50,876 bases of DNA from Corynebacterium stercoris (GCF_024160105.1 NZ_JAMFTQ010000016.1:1-50876), one strand, 5' to 3'. Positions 34,642 through 49,328 are shown, counted from the stretch's first letter. Notes: a model not told the origin generated them from the letters alone. Numbers and translations: made by a program.

Positions 34642-35013
34642 CTACTTCTTCGTCTTCCTGAGCGCCTTATTCAACGCGTGCAGGTAGTCCCGCTCAAGCT
34701 CCGCGCTGGTTGCGGCCGCCGCCGCCGGCAGGGCCCGCACGACAACATCGTGCTGGGGCGAGAGCGTATCGACGTTCGCCCGCAGCACCTCGCGAAGTTT
34801 CCGCGACACTGCGTGCCGCGTGACGGCGTTGCCGACCTGCTTGGACACAACAAGTCCGAAGCGCGGCCCGCCCCGGGTGACCGGCGGGTCCTCCTGGGCC
34901 GGGTCGTGCGCGTGAACATGAACCATTAACGTGCGAGACCCCGCCCGCGAGCCGCGCCTCATGGTGCGCCGGAAGTCGGCGGACGAGGCGAGCTTGTGCG
35001 GACGGGGTAGCAC
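34642..35013 (-). CDS. rnpA: Ribonuclease P protein component
   Basis: 123 residues, the basic protein subunit of RNase P, which matures tRNA 5' ends. The signature RFGLVVSKQVGNAVTRHAVSRKLREVLRAN holds the conserved RNR-like element in the form AVTRHAVSRKLRE. It starts at GTG 35013, 43 bases after the rpmH stop, and ends two bases before the yidD start. Confidence 0.94.
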   Translation of the reverse strand: MLPRPHKLASSADFRRTMRRGSRAGSRTLMVHVHAHDPAQEDPPVTRGGPRFGLVVSKQVGNAVTRHAVSRKLREVLRANVDTLSPQHDVVVRALPAAAAATSAELERDYLHALNKALRKTKK

Positions 35014-35056
35014 GTAGTTGCTCCTGGTTTGGTGGAGCGAGGCGCGGTGGCGCAGC

Positions 35057-35194
35057 TTATGCGCTGAGCTTTGCGCGGCCCTTCTTGCGGCGTGCAGAGA
35101 CGATCGCGCGGCCGGCGCGGGTGCTCATGCGGTGGCGGAAGCCGTGCTTACGGGAACGACGGCGGTTGTTCGGCTGGTAGGTCCGCTTGGACAC
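35057..35194 (-). CDS. rpmH: 50S ribosomal protein L34
   Basis: 45 residues, [20 protein letters not shown] and a basic remainder ending GRAKLSA, a complete L34. The start is GTG 35194, with AAGGAG six bases upstream on the same strand; longer frames reaching 35407 run into non-coding sequence. It is the first gene of the leftward rpmH-rnpA-yidD-yidC unit, and its promoter must lie in the origin region to its right. Confidence 0.95.
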   Translation of the reverse strand: MSKRTYQPNNRRRSRKHGFRHRMSTRAGRAIVSARRKKGRAKLSA

Positions 35195-35983
35195 TTCAGG
35201 CTCCTTAGACGAGTGTTGCGAACGGCCAGCGGGCAGATGCGGCGCAGCCGCTTCCGCCCTCCCGGGAAAACGGCCGTCCCAGGTGTGGAAAGTTGATGTG
35301 AGATTGCGGAGTGGTGTTCGCATGCACCGCCCCGCTGACTCGCCTCGCGCCGTACGTTGGCGCCGGGGCGGCCCGGTCCACTGCGTGGGTGGTGCTCTCA
35401 AGCACACCAGTTGGCACTGATGTGACAGACCATGACAGATTACGTGAGGCCAACCGCCCTCGACAAATCGTTGAGAGATTTTCGGTCGCGCCGCTCACTG
35501 AGGGTGGGGGACTGGTACCCCCGGAATTACAACACTGTGCTTTTGCGCAGGTGGGGCGACGAAACGCCGACGCGTGCTGGGTCAAAGGAACCCAGTCTGG
35601 TGACACGTCAAAACCTGTGTTCGAACGGCGCAGTTATCCACAGGGGTGCGCACAGGAGTTTTCTAGACACCGCGAGGCCAGACGCGGTAACAATTGTTTC
35701 ATCACGCAAATTCACAACAGCTCGGTTCACCGGCCTGTGGATAACTGTGAAGTAGTAGTTGAGACTTTGGGGTGGAACGGCAGTATCCGCGCAGCTCAGA
35801 GAGTTATCGGCGATTAGTTCACTTTGTCCACAGTTTCCCACACCCCTGTGGATAACTTTTCACGTGAGAATTTTCACACCTGTGGATAACTCTGTGGAAT
35901 GACAGGTAAGAGGCCGTCACGGCGGCAGCGAAACTGTGGATCGGCTGTCAGATAGTTTGTAGTTTTAACGGAAGGGAGCACCT
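35195..35983. other. oriC-associated region upstream of dnaA with five DnaA boxes
   Basis: A 789-base non-coding stretch between rpmH and dnaA. DnaA boxes are TTATCCACA at 35634-35642 (plus), TTGTCCACA at 35824-35832 (plus), and minus-strand copies at 35736-35744, 35847-35855 and 35881-35889. The three nearest dnaA crowd 66 bp and probably also serve autoregulation of the dnaA promoter. The left part (35195-35600) is GC-rich, with no gene or clear site apart from the rpmH promoter that must be there. Short open frames such as 35432-35755 have no protein character. Confidence 0.85.
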
Positions 35984-37579
35984 GTGGCGGACCCGCAGCT
36001 CGAGGCGCTCTGGCGAGACATTGTCACGGAGATCCTGCAGCTCTCGGAGCGGCCGAATTCCTCCGTGCCAACCCTCACCCACCAGCAGCGCGCCTACCTG
36101 CAGCTGGTTAAGCCGGTCGCGCTCGTCGACGGCTATGCCATCCTCTCCACCCCGCACGCCGCGGCGAAGACGGTGGTGGAAGAGTCCCTCGCCCCGCACA
36201 TCGCGGTGCTGTTGCAGGCACACCTGGGCCAGCCGTGCACGTTGGCGGTCTCGATTGCAGCACCGGAAATGGCGCCGCCGCCTGCGCAGCCGCCAGCGGC
36301 TGAGGCGCCCGCCGCGGAACCGGACGAGGCTCCCGCGGACCAGCAGGTGCTCGACTGGAGCACGACGCAGTCGCCGCACATGCGCTCCACCACCGCCGCG
36401 ACCACCGGCTTCCCGGTCAGCGGGGATCAAATCCCGATGGGCCTAGACGAGTTGGCGGCGATGCACGCGCGGCAAACACACGCTCACCCGACGGTGCCGC
36501 AGCGCATCCCCCGCGAGAAACCGGCGCACGACCCGGACCGCGAGGCGAGCCTGAACCCGAAGTACACCTTCGAGAACTTCGTCATCGGTTCCTCGAACCG
36601 CTTCGCCAACGGCGCCGCCGTGGCAGTGGCGGAGAACCCTGCCCGCGCCTACAACCCGCTGTTCATCTGGGGCGGCTCGGGCCTGGGCAAGACCCACTTG
36701 CTGCACGCGGCCGGCAACTACGCGCGCGTGCTGCAGCCGGGGCTGCGCATCAAGTACGTATCCTCGGAGGAATTCACCAACGATTACATCAACTCGGTGC
36801 GCGATGACCGGCAGGAATCCTTCAAGCGTCGCTACCGCAACCTGGACATCCTCATGGTGGATGACATCCAGTTCCTCGAGGGCAAGGAAGGTACGCAGGA
36901 GGAGTTCTTCCACACCTTCAACGCGCTGCACCAGCAGAACAAGCAGATCATCCTGAGCTCGGACCGACCGCCGAAGCAGCTGACCACGCTGGAGGACCGC
37001 CTGCGCACCCGTTTCGAGGGCGGGCTGATCACGGATATTCAGCCGCCAGACCTGGAGACGCGCATCGCGATTCTGCTGAAGAAGGCTGCCGCGGACGGCA
37101 CGCAGGTGGATCACGCGGTGTTGGAACTCATCGCGTCCCAATTCGAGTCCTCGATCCGCGAACTCGAGGGCGCGCTCATCCGCGTCTCGGCGTACTCCTC
37201 GCTGATCAACGAGCCGATCACGATGGAGGTGGCGCAGGTCGCGCTGCGCGACATCCTCCCGGACGAGTCGGACGTGAACATCACCGGCGCCGCGATCATG
37301 GAGTCCGCCGCCGAATACTTCCGCGTGTCGCTCGACCAGCTCACCGGCTCCGGCAAGACGCGCAACGTGGCGCACGCGCGCCAGATCGCGATGTACCTCT
37401 GCCGCGAGCTCACGGACCTGTCGCTGCCGAAGATCGGCGACGAATTCGGCGGCAAAGACCACACGACGGTCATGTACGCGGATCGCAAGATCCGCAAGGA
37501 GATGACGGAGAACCGCGGCACGTACGACGAGATCCAGGAGCTCACCCAATTGATCAAGAACCGCGCGAGGACCCGCTAG
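35984..37579 (+). CDS. dnaA: Chromosomal replication initiator protein DnaA
   Basis: 531 residues. Domain I (1-85) binds helicase and regulators. A Pro/Ala-rich linker (about 90-180) follows. The AAA+ domain has Walker A GGSGLGKTH (about 229-237), Walker B LMVDDIQFLEGK and the sensor RTRFEGGL. Domain IV is a helix-turn-helix with FGGKDHTTVMYADRKI, which reads the DnaA box. Start GTG 35984 follows AAGGGAGCACCT. The two box clusters flanking the gene are its targets. Confidence 0.97.
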   Translation: MADPQLEALWRDIVTEILQLSERPNSSVPTLTHQQRAYLQLVKPVALVDGYAILSTPHAAAKTVVEESLAPHIAVLLQAHLGQPCTLAVSIAAPEMAPPPAQPPAAEAPAAEPDEAPADQQVLDWSTTQSPHMRSTTAATTGFPVSGDQIPMGLDELAAMHARQTHAHPTVPQRIPREKPAHDPDREASLNPKYTFENFVIGSSNRFANGAAVAVAENPARAYNPLFIWGGSGLGKTHLLHAAGNYARVLQPGLRIKYVSSEEFTNDYINSVRDDRQESFKRRYRNLDILMVDDIQFLEGKEGTQEEFFHTFNALHQQNKQIILSSDRPPKQLTTLEDRLRTRFEGGLITDIQPPDLETRIAILLKKAAADGTQVDHAVLELIASQFESSIRELEGALIRVSAYSSLINEPITMEVAQVALRDILPDESDVNITGAAIMESAAEYFRVSLDQLTGSGKTRNVAHARQIAMYLCRELTDLSLPKIGDEFGGKDHTTVMYADRKIRKEMTENRGTYDEIQELTQLIKNRARTR

Positions 37580-37605
37580 GAACTTTTCGCTTTCCGACGT
37601 TTGCC

Positions 37606-37639
37606 AAGGTGGCGCCCACATTCTGGGCGCCACCTTTTT
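37606..37639 (+). terminator. Strong terminator after dnaA
   Basis: A perfect 12-bp stem, AAGGTGGCGCCC (37606-37617) with GGGCGCCACCTT (37625-37636), a 7-base loop and a run of T. It isolates dnaA from the origin and dnaN. Confidence 0.95.
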
Positions 37640-38129
37640 GTTCTCCACAGAGTTATCCACATCTGTGTAATTACGCGTGTGTAGTTCGATGAGATGAGTC
37701 ACAAATGAGCGTCGGCAAGCGAAAGTGCCCGGTGGGGACAACTCGGGCGCCGGCTGTGGACGCGCGGGGGAGAACTGCGGTGCAATTGTGGGATTCTGCG
37801 CGGCGGAAAAAGTTATCCACAATGAGGGCTGGTTATCCACAAGTTATCCACAGCCCGAATCACACGGCGACTCGCCGAGGTGAGCACCGCCGACAGTGCG
37901 CTTTCCACAGATTCCACAACACCTACTGTTGTTACCGGCTTTATTACTTGTAATTCCTCCGGAGAAACAGGGTGTGTGCACAACTCGGCCAGCGGCGCAC
38001 CGAGCGCGGTGCCGAGCGCTGCGGGGTGCTGGAAACCGGGCGGCGAAGGCGTTAGAGAAACCGGGCCAGTTTGCCTAGAGTGAGAGAGGTCAAATTCCAA
38101 GAATCGTTGAGCGAGGAGCAGCGCGCGCC
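37640..38129. other. oriC between dnaA and dnaN: DnaA boxes and AT-rich segment
   Basis: A 490-base non-coding region with four perfect TTATCCACA boxes, all on the plus strand: 37653-37661, 37813-37821, 37833-37841 and 37844-37852. The last two have an 11-bp period, one helical turn. Weaker matches occur near 37911-37928. An AT-rich stretch at about 37919-37958 (ACTGTTGTTACCGGCTTTAT and following), unlike the GC-rich surroundings, is the best candidate for the unwinding element. The dnaA-dnaN gap is the functional origin in the mycobacteria studied. Confidence 0.85.
38076..38081 (+). promoter_or_regulatory. -10 box of dnaN
   Basis: TAGAGT 48 bases before the dnaN start, within a TTGCCTAGAGTGAG context. 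The matching -35 is weak. Confidence 0.35.
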
Positions 38130-39329
38130 ATGGCAGACAGCATCGGTGACAACGCCGTGTCATTCCGTGTCCACAAAGAGGACCTGGCCGACGCGGTCGC
38201 ATGGGTCGCGCGCAGCCTGCCCACCAAGAACACCCAGCCCATCCTGCGTGCGGTGGTGATCACCGCGGACGACAACGGCTTGGAATTCGCCGGCTTTGAC
38301 TACGAAGTGTCCACCCGCGTGCGCATCGGCGCCGAGGTGGACCAGCCGGGCCGCATCGCTGTGGCCGGCAAGCTGCTCGCCGACATCGTCGCCGTGATGC
38401 CGAACAAGCCGGTCGAGGTCTCTGTCGAGGGGTCGACGCTGAGGCTGCGCGGCGGTTCCGCCAAGTTCGATCTGCCGCTGATGAGCCTCGACGACTACCC
38501 GCAGCTGCCGACGCTGCCCGAGGTGACCGGCCGGATCTCGCCTTCCGCCTTCAACGGCGCCGTCACCCAGGTCGCCTCCGCCGCGGGCCGGGACGACACG
38601 CTGCCGATGCTCACCGGCATCCACATGGAGATCTTCGGCAACCACCTGAAACTCACCGCCACCGACCGTTTCCGCCTGGCGCTGCGCACCCTGGAGTGGG
38701 AGCCGGCCGTAGATGACGTGCAGGCGAAGCTGCTCATCCCGGCGAAGACGCTGCTGGATAACGCCCGCACGCTGGATACGCACATCGACGAGCCGGTGGA
38801 GATCGCGGTCGGCGGCTCCGGCAACGTCGGCGCCGAGGGCCTCTTCGGCCTGCACACCGGCAACCGCGAAACCACCACGCGCATGCTCGACGCGGACTTC
38901 CCGAACGTGGCGCCGCTGCTGCCGAAGGCGCACACCTCCATCGCGACGGTAGAGATCGCCCCGCTTTTGGAATCCATCAAGCGCGTCTCCCTCGTCGCGG
39001 ACCGCAACGCGCAGATCCGGCTGCACTTCCGCGAGGGCGAGCTGGCGCTGTTCGCCTCAGGCGCCGATTCCGGCGAGGCCCAGGAGACCATCCCCGCGGC
39101 GTTCACCGGCGCGGATGAGCTCCTCATCGCCTTCAACGCCGGCTATCTGCGTGACGGCCTGGCCGTGATCGGCACCGAGCGCGTGCTCTTCGGCTTCACC
39201 GAGGCATCCCGCCCGGCGATCATGATCCCGGAGCCGGAGGAGCTGCCGGAGGCCAACGCGGACGGCACGTTCCCCACCCCGGAGACCCACTTCACGTACC
39301 TGCTCATGCCGGTGCGCCTGCCGGGCTAA
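38130..39329 (+). CDS. dnaN: DNA polymerase III beta subunit (sliding clamp)
   Basis: 399 residues, slightly longer than the usual 366-390 because of loops. Three structural repeats are visible: [47 protein letters not shown] and [22 protein letters not shown]. The closing [10 protein letters not shown] is the C-terminal clamp signature. It tethers the polymerase to DNA. ATG 38130 lies just after AGGAGCAGCGCGCC. recF follows after 13 bases. Confidence 0.97.
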   Translation: MADSIGDNAVSFRVHKEDLADAVAWVARSLPTKNTQPILRAVVITADDNGLEFAGFDYEVSTRVRIGAEVDQPGRIAVAGKLLADIVAVMPNKPVEVSVEGSTLRLRGGSAKFDLPLMSLDDYPQLPTLPEVTGRISPSAFNGAVTQVASAAGRDDTLPMLTGIHMEIFGNHLKLTATDRFRLALRTLEWEPAVDDVQAKLLIPAKTLLDNARTLDTHIDEPVEIAVGGSGNVGAEGLFGLHTGNRETTTRMLDADFPNVAPLLPKAHTSIATVEIAPLLESIKRVSLVADRNAQIRLHFREGELALFASGADSGEAQETIPAAFTGADELLIAFNAGYLRDGLAVIGTERVLFGFTEASRPAIMIPEPEELPEANADGTFPTPETHFTYLLMPVRLPG

Positions 39330-39342
39330 ACGGTGCCACGGC

Positions 39343-40527
39343 GTGTACGTCGCAGAGCTTGACCTGCGCGATTTCCGCTCCTGGCCCGAGCTGCACCTCG
39401 AGCTCGAACCCGGCGTCACCGTTTTCGCGGGCCGCAACGGCCACGGCAAGACCAACATCGTCGAGGCGGTGCACTACACCTCCGTGCTCGGCAGCCACAG
39501 GGTGTCGGGGGACGGGCCGCTGATACGGGCGTCGGCACGCAATGCGCGGATCTCCGCGACCACGGTGAACGAGGGGCGCGCGCTGACCACGCACCTGCTC
39601 ATCAACGCCCAAGGTGCGAACCAGGCGCAGATAAATAGGACGCGGCTGAAGTCGCCGCGGGAGCTGCTCGGCGTGCTGCGCACCGTGATGTTCTCGCCGG
39701 AGGATCTGCGTCTGGTCAACGGCGAGCCGTCTGAGCGCCGCCGCTTCCTCGACGACCTCGCCGCGCTGCGCACCCCGCGCCTCGGCGGCGTGCGGGCGGA
39801 TTACGAGAAGGTGCTGCGCCAGCGCAACGCGCTCTTGCGCACGTCGTCGATGGCGCTGCGCCGCGGCTACGCGGACGAGGCCGGGGCGAGCGCGCTGACC
39901 ACGCTCGACGTGTGGGACGCGCAGCTCGCGGGCTACGGCGCGCAGCTCATCGCCGGCCGCCTCGCGCTCATCGATGCGCTTGCAGACCGCATCACCGAGT
40001 CCTACGCCGTCGTCGCACCCGAATCGCGGCCGGCATCGGTCCACGCGAAGACCACGCTCGACGCGGCGGTGCGAGAGCTCGGCGGCGAGTCCGTGCGCGA
40101 CCCCGCAATCTTCGAGGCCGCCATGCTCACTGAGCTGGGCAGACGACGCCGCGAGGAGATCGACCGGGGCACCACGCTCGTCGGCCCGCACCGCGACGAC
40201 CTGGTGCTCATGCTCGGCGAAACCCCCGCGAAGGGCTACGCCTCCCACGGCGAGACCTGGTCCTACGCGCTCGCGCTGCACCTCGCGGAATACGCCCTGC
40301 TTGCCGACGACGGTTCCGACCCCGTCCTCATCCTCGACGACGTCTTCGCCGAGCTCGACGCCAAGCGCCGCGAGCGCCTCGTCGGCGTGGCGGAGGCCGC
40401 GGAACAGGTCCTGATCACCGCCGCGGTCGGCGACGATCTGCCCGGCAACCTCGACGACGCCGTGAGCGCCCGCTACGCCGTGACCATGGAGGACGGGGTG
40501 AGCAGCGTTGAGCGATCTGGTGACTAA
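39343..40527 (+). CDS. recF: DNA replication and repair protein RecF
   Basis: 394 residues, an SMC-like ATPase that loads RecA at gaps. Walker A is GRNGHGKTN near residue 30-38, the signature and Walker B are near the end ([14 protein letters not shown] ... [17 protein letters not shown]). The start [30 protein letters not shown] matches the family's first strand with GTG 39343. It overlaps the next gene by 20 bases. Confidence 0.96.
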   Translation: MYVAELDLRDFRSWPELHLELEPGVTVFAGRNGHGKTNIVEAVHYTSVLGSHRVSGDGPLIRASARNARISATTVNEGRALTTHLLINAQGANQAQINRTRLKSPRELLGVLRTVMFSPEDLRLVNGEPSERRRFLDDLAALRTPRLGGVRADYEKVLRQRNALLRTSSMALRRGYADEAGASALTTLDVWDAQLAGYGAQLIAGRLALIDALADRITESYAVVAPESRPASVHAKTTLDAAVRELGGESVRDPAIFEAAMLTELGRRRREEIDRGTTLVGPHRDDLVLMLGETPAKGYASHGETWSYALALHLAEYALLADDGSDPVLILDDVFAELDAKRRERLVGVAEAAEQVLITAAVGDDLPGNLDDAVSARYAVTMEDGVSSVERSGD

Positions 40528-41134
40528 CACCTTCGAAACCTGGCGCGAGATGGCGCGCCGCCGCGGCGTGCGCCTGCCGGATCTCAGCCGCCAGGGCACG
40601 TCCGTCGTCCCGCGCCGCAGCGTGGGTAAGGGTGCTGGTGCGCTCGGTTCCGCGCCGAGCGGTGCGCAGGTTCCGGGGCTTTCGCTTCTCGACGGCGGGG
40701 TTTCGGGCGCCACTGGGCGTTCCCCGCGTCCTGCTCGCGGCCGACCGACCGGCCTCGACGGACGTGCACTGCCGAAACCCAACCGCGTGACGTCCTTCGG
40801 CGCGCTCGTCGGCAAGGAAATCCGGCAGCGCGACTGGACCGAGCAGATGGCCTACGGCTGGGTGATGGGGAACTGGGAATCCCTGGTCGGCGCGAAGATT
40901 GCGCAGCACACGACGGTGGAGATGATCAAGGGCGGCGAGGTGCACATTTCCTGCGACACGACGGCGTGGGCCACGCAGCTGAAGTACATGCAGTCGACGG
41001 TGCTGCGTGCGGTTTCGGAGAAGGTCGGGCCCGACGTGATTACGAAACTGCACGTGTACGGGCCGAAAACGAAGTCGTGGCGGCACGGGCCCCTGCACGT
41101 CAAGGGCCGCGGGCCCCGGGACACGTACGGGTAA
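40508..41134 (+). CDS. dciA: DciA family protein (DUF721), helicase loader type
   Basis: 208 residues. The C-terminal ~110 residues form the DUF721/DciA domain (WEQ-type pattern [44 protein letters not shown] ... [10 protein letters not shown]), which interacts with the replicative helicase DnaB in bacteria lacking DnaC. The first ~90 residues are Gly/Arg/Pro-rich and disordered. The position recF-dciA-gyrB is that of Rv0004. TTG 40508 inside recF is taken as the start because the residues from it match homologues in character; an internal start is possible. Confidence 0.88.
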   Translation: MSDLVTNTFETWREMARRRGVRLPDLSRQGTSVVPRRSVGKGAGALGSAPSGAQVPGLSLLDGGVSGATGRSPRPARGRPTGLDGRALPKPNRVTSFGALVGKEIRQRDWTEQMAYGWVMGNWESLVGAKIAQHTTVEMIKGGEVHISCDTTAWATQLKYMQSTVLRAVSEKVGPDVITKLHVYGPKTKSWRHGPLHVKGRGPRDTYG

Positions 41135-44364
<3,230 letters not shown>

Positions 44365-44368
<4 letters not shown>

Positions 44369-44832
44369 CGCGCGTACTTCTCTACGATCTCGCCGAGCTC
44401 CGGCAGCACCGGGCCGACGATCTTGCCGGCCTTGCCGCGCATGGTGGAGTACATTTTCTGGATCGCGCCGGGGGCTTGGTTGACGGCCTTGTCGCCGGCG
44501 TCGAGCAGTGCGTTGACCACGTCGTCCTCGCGGCTGGAGAGGTAGCCGCCGAAGGTGTTCGGGGCCGCGACGTTGTCCGTGTCCACGCCCTGGTAACCGT
44601 CCCAGAACGGCTGCAGTTCGTCGACAATCTGCGGCATGCCCATGTTGATGGCCTTCGACACGGCATCAGCATCCGCTTTCTTCGCGGTGCCGATGGCGGC
44701 CTTGATGGTCATGCCGGTCAGGCCGGACTGGTTCTCAATGGTCTTCTCCACCAGTGCGGTGAGGTCGGCGACGACGCTCTCGCGGGTACCGGCATTGAGG
44801 AGGTTCTTCACGTTTGCATTCGTATCGGTCAT
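44365..44832 (-). CDS. Conserved hypothetical protein (DUF6918-like)
   Basis: 155 residues, predicted all-helical and cytoplasmic. The sequence TRESVVADLTALVEKTIENQSGLTGMTIKAAIGTAKK followed by AINMGMPQIVDELQPFWDGYQ is a pattern I recall from actinobacterial proteins now filed as DUF6918; the family name is a memory-based guess. The stop is reached in overlap with the alpha/beta hydrolase gene. No enzyme motif is seen. Confidence 0.7.
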
Positions 44833-44861
44833 GCGCGCCGAGTCTACCTGCGGAATGAGAA

Positions 44862-44893
44862 AAGCGGCCCGCGCTAGAAAGCTCGGTCCGCTT
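44862..44893 (-). terminator. Hairpin with U-run, minus strand
   Basis: On the minus strand AAGCGGACC pairs with GGCCGCTT (44893-44885 with 44869-44862; one bulged base) and is followed by TTCTC. It probably ends transcription of the secreted-protein gene at 45013-45441, before the DUF6918-like gene. Confidence 0.5.
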
Positions 44894-45012
44894 CGGGGTG
44901 TCGTAGTTCTTCCACCACAGCACCCTCATGAGTCACACAAGCCACTGCAACCACAACGGCCCCAACAGTAACACGCGTTACAGGTGGGGTCTATTCGGGG
45001 GTACGCCCCGGG
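44894..45012. other. Short non-coding stretch
   Basis: It contains a small inverted repeat GTAAC-ACGC-GTTAC at about 44969-44982 and a relatively A-rich segment around 44935-44970. No gene is seen, and the role of the repeat is unknown. Confidence 0.3.
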
Positions 45013-45441
45013 TTAGTTGGTGCGCTCGGCCAGCCTGGCCTGCATGTTCTTCGCCTGTTCAAGCCACACGTCGACAGGGAAGATGCGGTCGCCTTCAGAG
45101 GAGCCGGGGAGGAAATCGAGGCCGTAGAACGCGGCGGAGTCGTCGACGAGCTGGCGCAGGGTTGGGGAAGCGTCGATAAGCAATTGGAGCGCAACCAGCG
45201 GGATCGCGATCCCGAGCGCGATGCTCAGCGGGGCGCTGCCGGTGTACGCGCTGCCGAGCGGGGTCTGGGCCGGGACGTCGATGGAGGGGTCGTTCGGGTC
45301 CATCCAGTAATCGTGCTTGGACGAGCCGAGGCTGGAGCCGCTGGACAGCTCGAAGATGCCTGCCTGGGCGTTGGCCGGGGCGGCGAGGGGGAGGGTCAGC
45401 GCCACGGCGGTGGCGGCGGCGAGGGCGCGGGTGCGAGTCAT
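45013..45441 (-). CDS. Small secreted protein of unknown function
   Basis: 142 residues. MTRTRALAAATAVALTLPLAAPANA is a classic Sec signal peptide with an ANA-Q cleavage site near 25. The mature part has a hydrophobic segment (PLSIALGIAIPLVALQLLIDA, about 71-91) that could be a membrane anchor, and an acidic C-terminal half. No family is recognised. It lies 18 bases after the Doc-like gene on the same strand, so it may be carried on the same transcript. Confidence 0.65.
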   Translation of the reverse strand: MTRTRALAAATAVALTLPLAAPANAQAGIFELSSGSSLGSSKHDYWMDPNDPSIDVPAQTPLGSAYTGSAPLSIALGIAIPLVALQLLIDASPTLRQLVDDSAAFYGLDFLPGSSEGDRIFPVDVWLEQAKNMQARLAERTN

Positions 45442-45459
45442 GGGGATAACTGTAGGCGA

Positions 45460-45729
45460 CTACCCGTCTGCCCACCGCAGGTACACATCGCGCGCGATGG
45501 CGGCGAAGTCGGTGTTGTGGCTGGTGAGGGGCTTGAGGTGGAGGATTGCGTCGTAAAGCGAAAGCCCTGCTTCGCGCTCCGAGCCGCACACGGGGACGCC
45601 GTGGATCCGCGCGCCGGGGACGGCGGCGCAGGCGGCGAGGGCGGGGAAGGAGCGGATGCGGACCTTGTACGCGGCGCAGAACTCGTCGGCGATGGCGAGG
45701 AGCTGCTCGGGGGAGAGCGCGCGGGTCAT
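45460..45729 (-). CDS. Doc/Fic-like small protein, possible degenerate toxin
   Basis: 89 residues from ATG 45729. The layout LSPEQLLAIADEFCAAYKVRIRSFPALAACAAVPGARIHGVP followed by a helix ending LKPLTSHNTDFAAIARDVYLRW is like the death-on-curing (Doc) fold: an N-terminal helix, the region that in Doc reads RDxGxLExAxxRPxxxxxG, and then the H-P-F/L-x-D-G-N-K-R segment. Here that last segment reads KPLTSHN: the catalytic His is Lys and the DGNKR is changed to SHNTD, so phosphotransfer or AMPylation activity is unlikely. It overlaps the RHH antitoxin gene by 4 bases. A different family is possible. Confidence 0.55.
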   Translation of the reverse strand: MTRALSPEQLLAIADEFCAAYKVRIRSFPALAACAAVPGARIHGVPVCGSEREAGLSLYDAILHLKPLTSHNTDFAAIARDVYLRWADG

Positions 45730-45938
45730 GGGCGGGCCTGGCGAACGCGGGCTTCGGTCGCGCGGTACTCGGGGATGAGGTCGCGGGCGAGGGCGGTCAC
45801 GGCGGCGTCGTCGAGAAGCCGGGATGCGGCGGCGACCACGGCGCGGCGGGCGGCCTCCTGCTTCGAGCACCCCCAGGCGGCGGCGAGGAGCACGAGCGCC
45901 TTGTCCTCGTCTGCGGTCAATCTCAGCGTCATAGCCAT
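45726..45938 (-). CDS. Ribbon-helix-helix DNA-binding protein, antitoxin-like
   Basis: About 70 residues from ATG 45938 (MAMTLRLTADEDKALVLLAAAWGCSKQEAARRAVVAAASRLLDD). This is the beta-strand then two helices of the CopG/RHH fold, with the strand residues MTLRLT contacting DNA. A tail of about 25 residues (ALARDLIPEYRATEARVRQARP) could bind a partner. It overlaps the Doc-like gene by 4 bases (ATGA), the usual antitoxin-first order. Direct repeats over its start codon (45937-45956) are a likely autoregulation site. An alternative start at 45932 exists. Confidence 0.7.
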   Translation of the reverse strand: MAMTLRLTADEDKALVLLAAAWGCSKQEAARRAVVAAASRLLDDAAVTALARDLIPEYRATEARVRQARP

Positions 45939-45956
45939 ACCACTGTGATACCACTG
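45937..45956. promoter_or_regulatory. Phased direct repeats, probable RHH operator
   Basis: ATACCACTG occurs at 45937-45945 and again at 45948-45956, an 11-bp period. Ribbon-helix-helix dimers commonly bind tandem sites one helical turn apart. The repeats overlap the start of the RHH gene and lie 30 bp from the gyrA -10 box. Confidence 0.6.
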
Positions 45957-45985
45957 CCGCTCCGGGATACGGCGCTCACGGGGGC

Positions 45986-45991
45986 TAGAAT
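45986..45991 (+). promoter_or_regulatory. gyrA promoter -10 box
   Basis: TAGAAT, the same hexamer as in the gyrB promoter, lies 30 bases before ATG 46022. No clear -35 is present. The RHH repeats lie 30-49 bp upstream, so a bound antitoxin could affect gyrA expression; this is an inference. Confidence 0.55.
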
Positions 45992-46021
45992 GCTTGGGGA
46001 CGACTCGGAGAAAGGCAATCA

Positions 46022-48694
<2,673 letters not shown>

Positions 48695-48697
48695 CCC

Positions 48698-49042
48698 ATG
48701 GCTGCACGCAAGGTGGCCGTGAAGCACATCTCGGTCGGCTCCGTGTTCAAGGTGGCGACGATTCTGTCGCTCATCGGGTTCGTCGCCTGGATGATCGGCG
48801 CCACCATCGTGTACTACGGCCTCGAGCGCGCCGGGGTTGTGGAGTCGATGAACTCCCTCATCGGCGGCGTGGGCGGCGACCAGGTGATCGACATGACCCT
48901 GGTGCTTTCCGGCGCCGCGCTGCTGGGCCTCATCGGTGTGGTGTTCACCGCCGTCATGGCACCGCTGATGACAGTGATCTACAACTCCATCGCCGACCTC
49001 GTCGGCGGGATCGTGTTCACCATGTCGAACCGCGTGAAGTGA
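48698..49042 (+). CDS. DUF3566 membrane protein
   Basis: 114 residues with two transmembrane helices (about 18-42 and 66-90) and a conserved start VAVKHISVGSVFKVATILSLIGFVAWMIGATIVYYGLERAGVVESMNSLIGGVGGD. This is the actinobacterial protein encoded after gyrA (Rv0007 in Mycobacterium), of unknown function and thought to be linked to cell division by its neighbours. It lies 3 bases after gyrA and belongs to its operon. Confidence 0.9.
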   Translation: MAARKVAVKHISVGSVFKVATILSLIGFVAWMIGATIVYYGLERAGVVESMNSLIGGVGGDQVIDMTLVLSGAALLGLIGVVFTAVMAPLMTVIYNSIADLVGGIVFTMSNRVK

Positions 49043-49101
49043 CGCTGACCAGGCGATTTGGTGCGGGATAGCAACCTGAGTAAGGTTCTATCTCGTGCTA
49101 A

Positions 49102-49175
49102 GGGCCTATAGCTCAGTCGGTTAGAGCGCATCGCTGATAACGATGAGGTCGCAGGTTCGATTCCTGCTAGGCCCA
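49102..49175 (+). tRNA. ileT: tRNA-Ile (GAT)
   Basis: A 74-base cloverleaf. Acceptor stem GGGCCTA pairs with TAGGCCC, discriminator A75, D-loop AGCTCAGTCGGTTAGAGC, anticodon loop CTGATAA with GAT, T-loop GGTTCGATTCC. The CCA end is not encoded, so pcnA in this window must add it. The place after gyrA is conserved in actinobacteria. Confidence 0.97.
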
Positions 49176-49204
49176 CTGCAACTAGTCTAGACTGGTTGTG
49201 GCAC

Positions 49205-49277
49205 GGGGCATTAGCTCAGTTGGTAGAGCACCTGCTTTGCAAGCAGGATGTCAGGAGTTCGATTCTCCTATGCTCCA
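49205..49277 (+). tRNA. alaT: tRNA-Ala (TGC)
   Basis: A 73-base cloverleaf. Acceptor stem GGGGCAT pairs with ATGCTCC, discriminator A; D-arm AGCTCAGTTGGTAGAGC; anticodon loop TTTGCAA with TGC; T-arm AGGAGTTCGATTCTCCT. No encoded CCA. It lies 29 bases after tRNA-Ile and is probably co-transcribed. Confidence 0.97.
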
Positions 49278-49285
49278 CAAAACAG

Positions 49286-49320
49286 AAACCCCTGGTTGAT
49301 TGTGACCAGGGGTTTATTCT
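49286..49320. terminator. Bidirectional terminator between tRNA-Ala and arsC
   Basis: AAACCCCTGGT (49286-49296) pairs perfectly with ACCAGGGGTTT (49305-49315), with A-rich and T-rich flanks on both sides. It can end both the tRNA transcript and the leftward acr3-arsC transcript. Confidence 0.95.
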
Positions 49321-49328
49321 TGCTTGTC

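Noticed and set aside
35432..35755. A 107-codon frame in the origin region
   Set aside because: It overlaps DnaA boxes and lacks a ribosome site or protein-like composition.
35856..35871. A parS-like sequence (CTTTTCACGTGAGAAT) near the DnaA boxes
   Set aside because: Only the CACGTG core and a few flanking bases agree (about 11 of 16); too weak to call a ParB site.
39304..40815. A 503-codon antisense frame over recF and dciA
   Set aside because: Same cause: codon-position bias of the real plus-strand genes leaves the opposite frame open. No motif.
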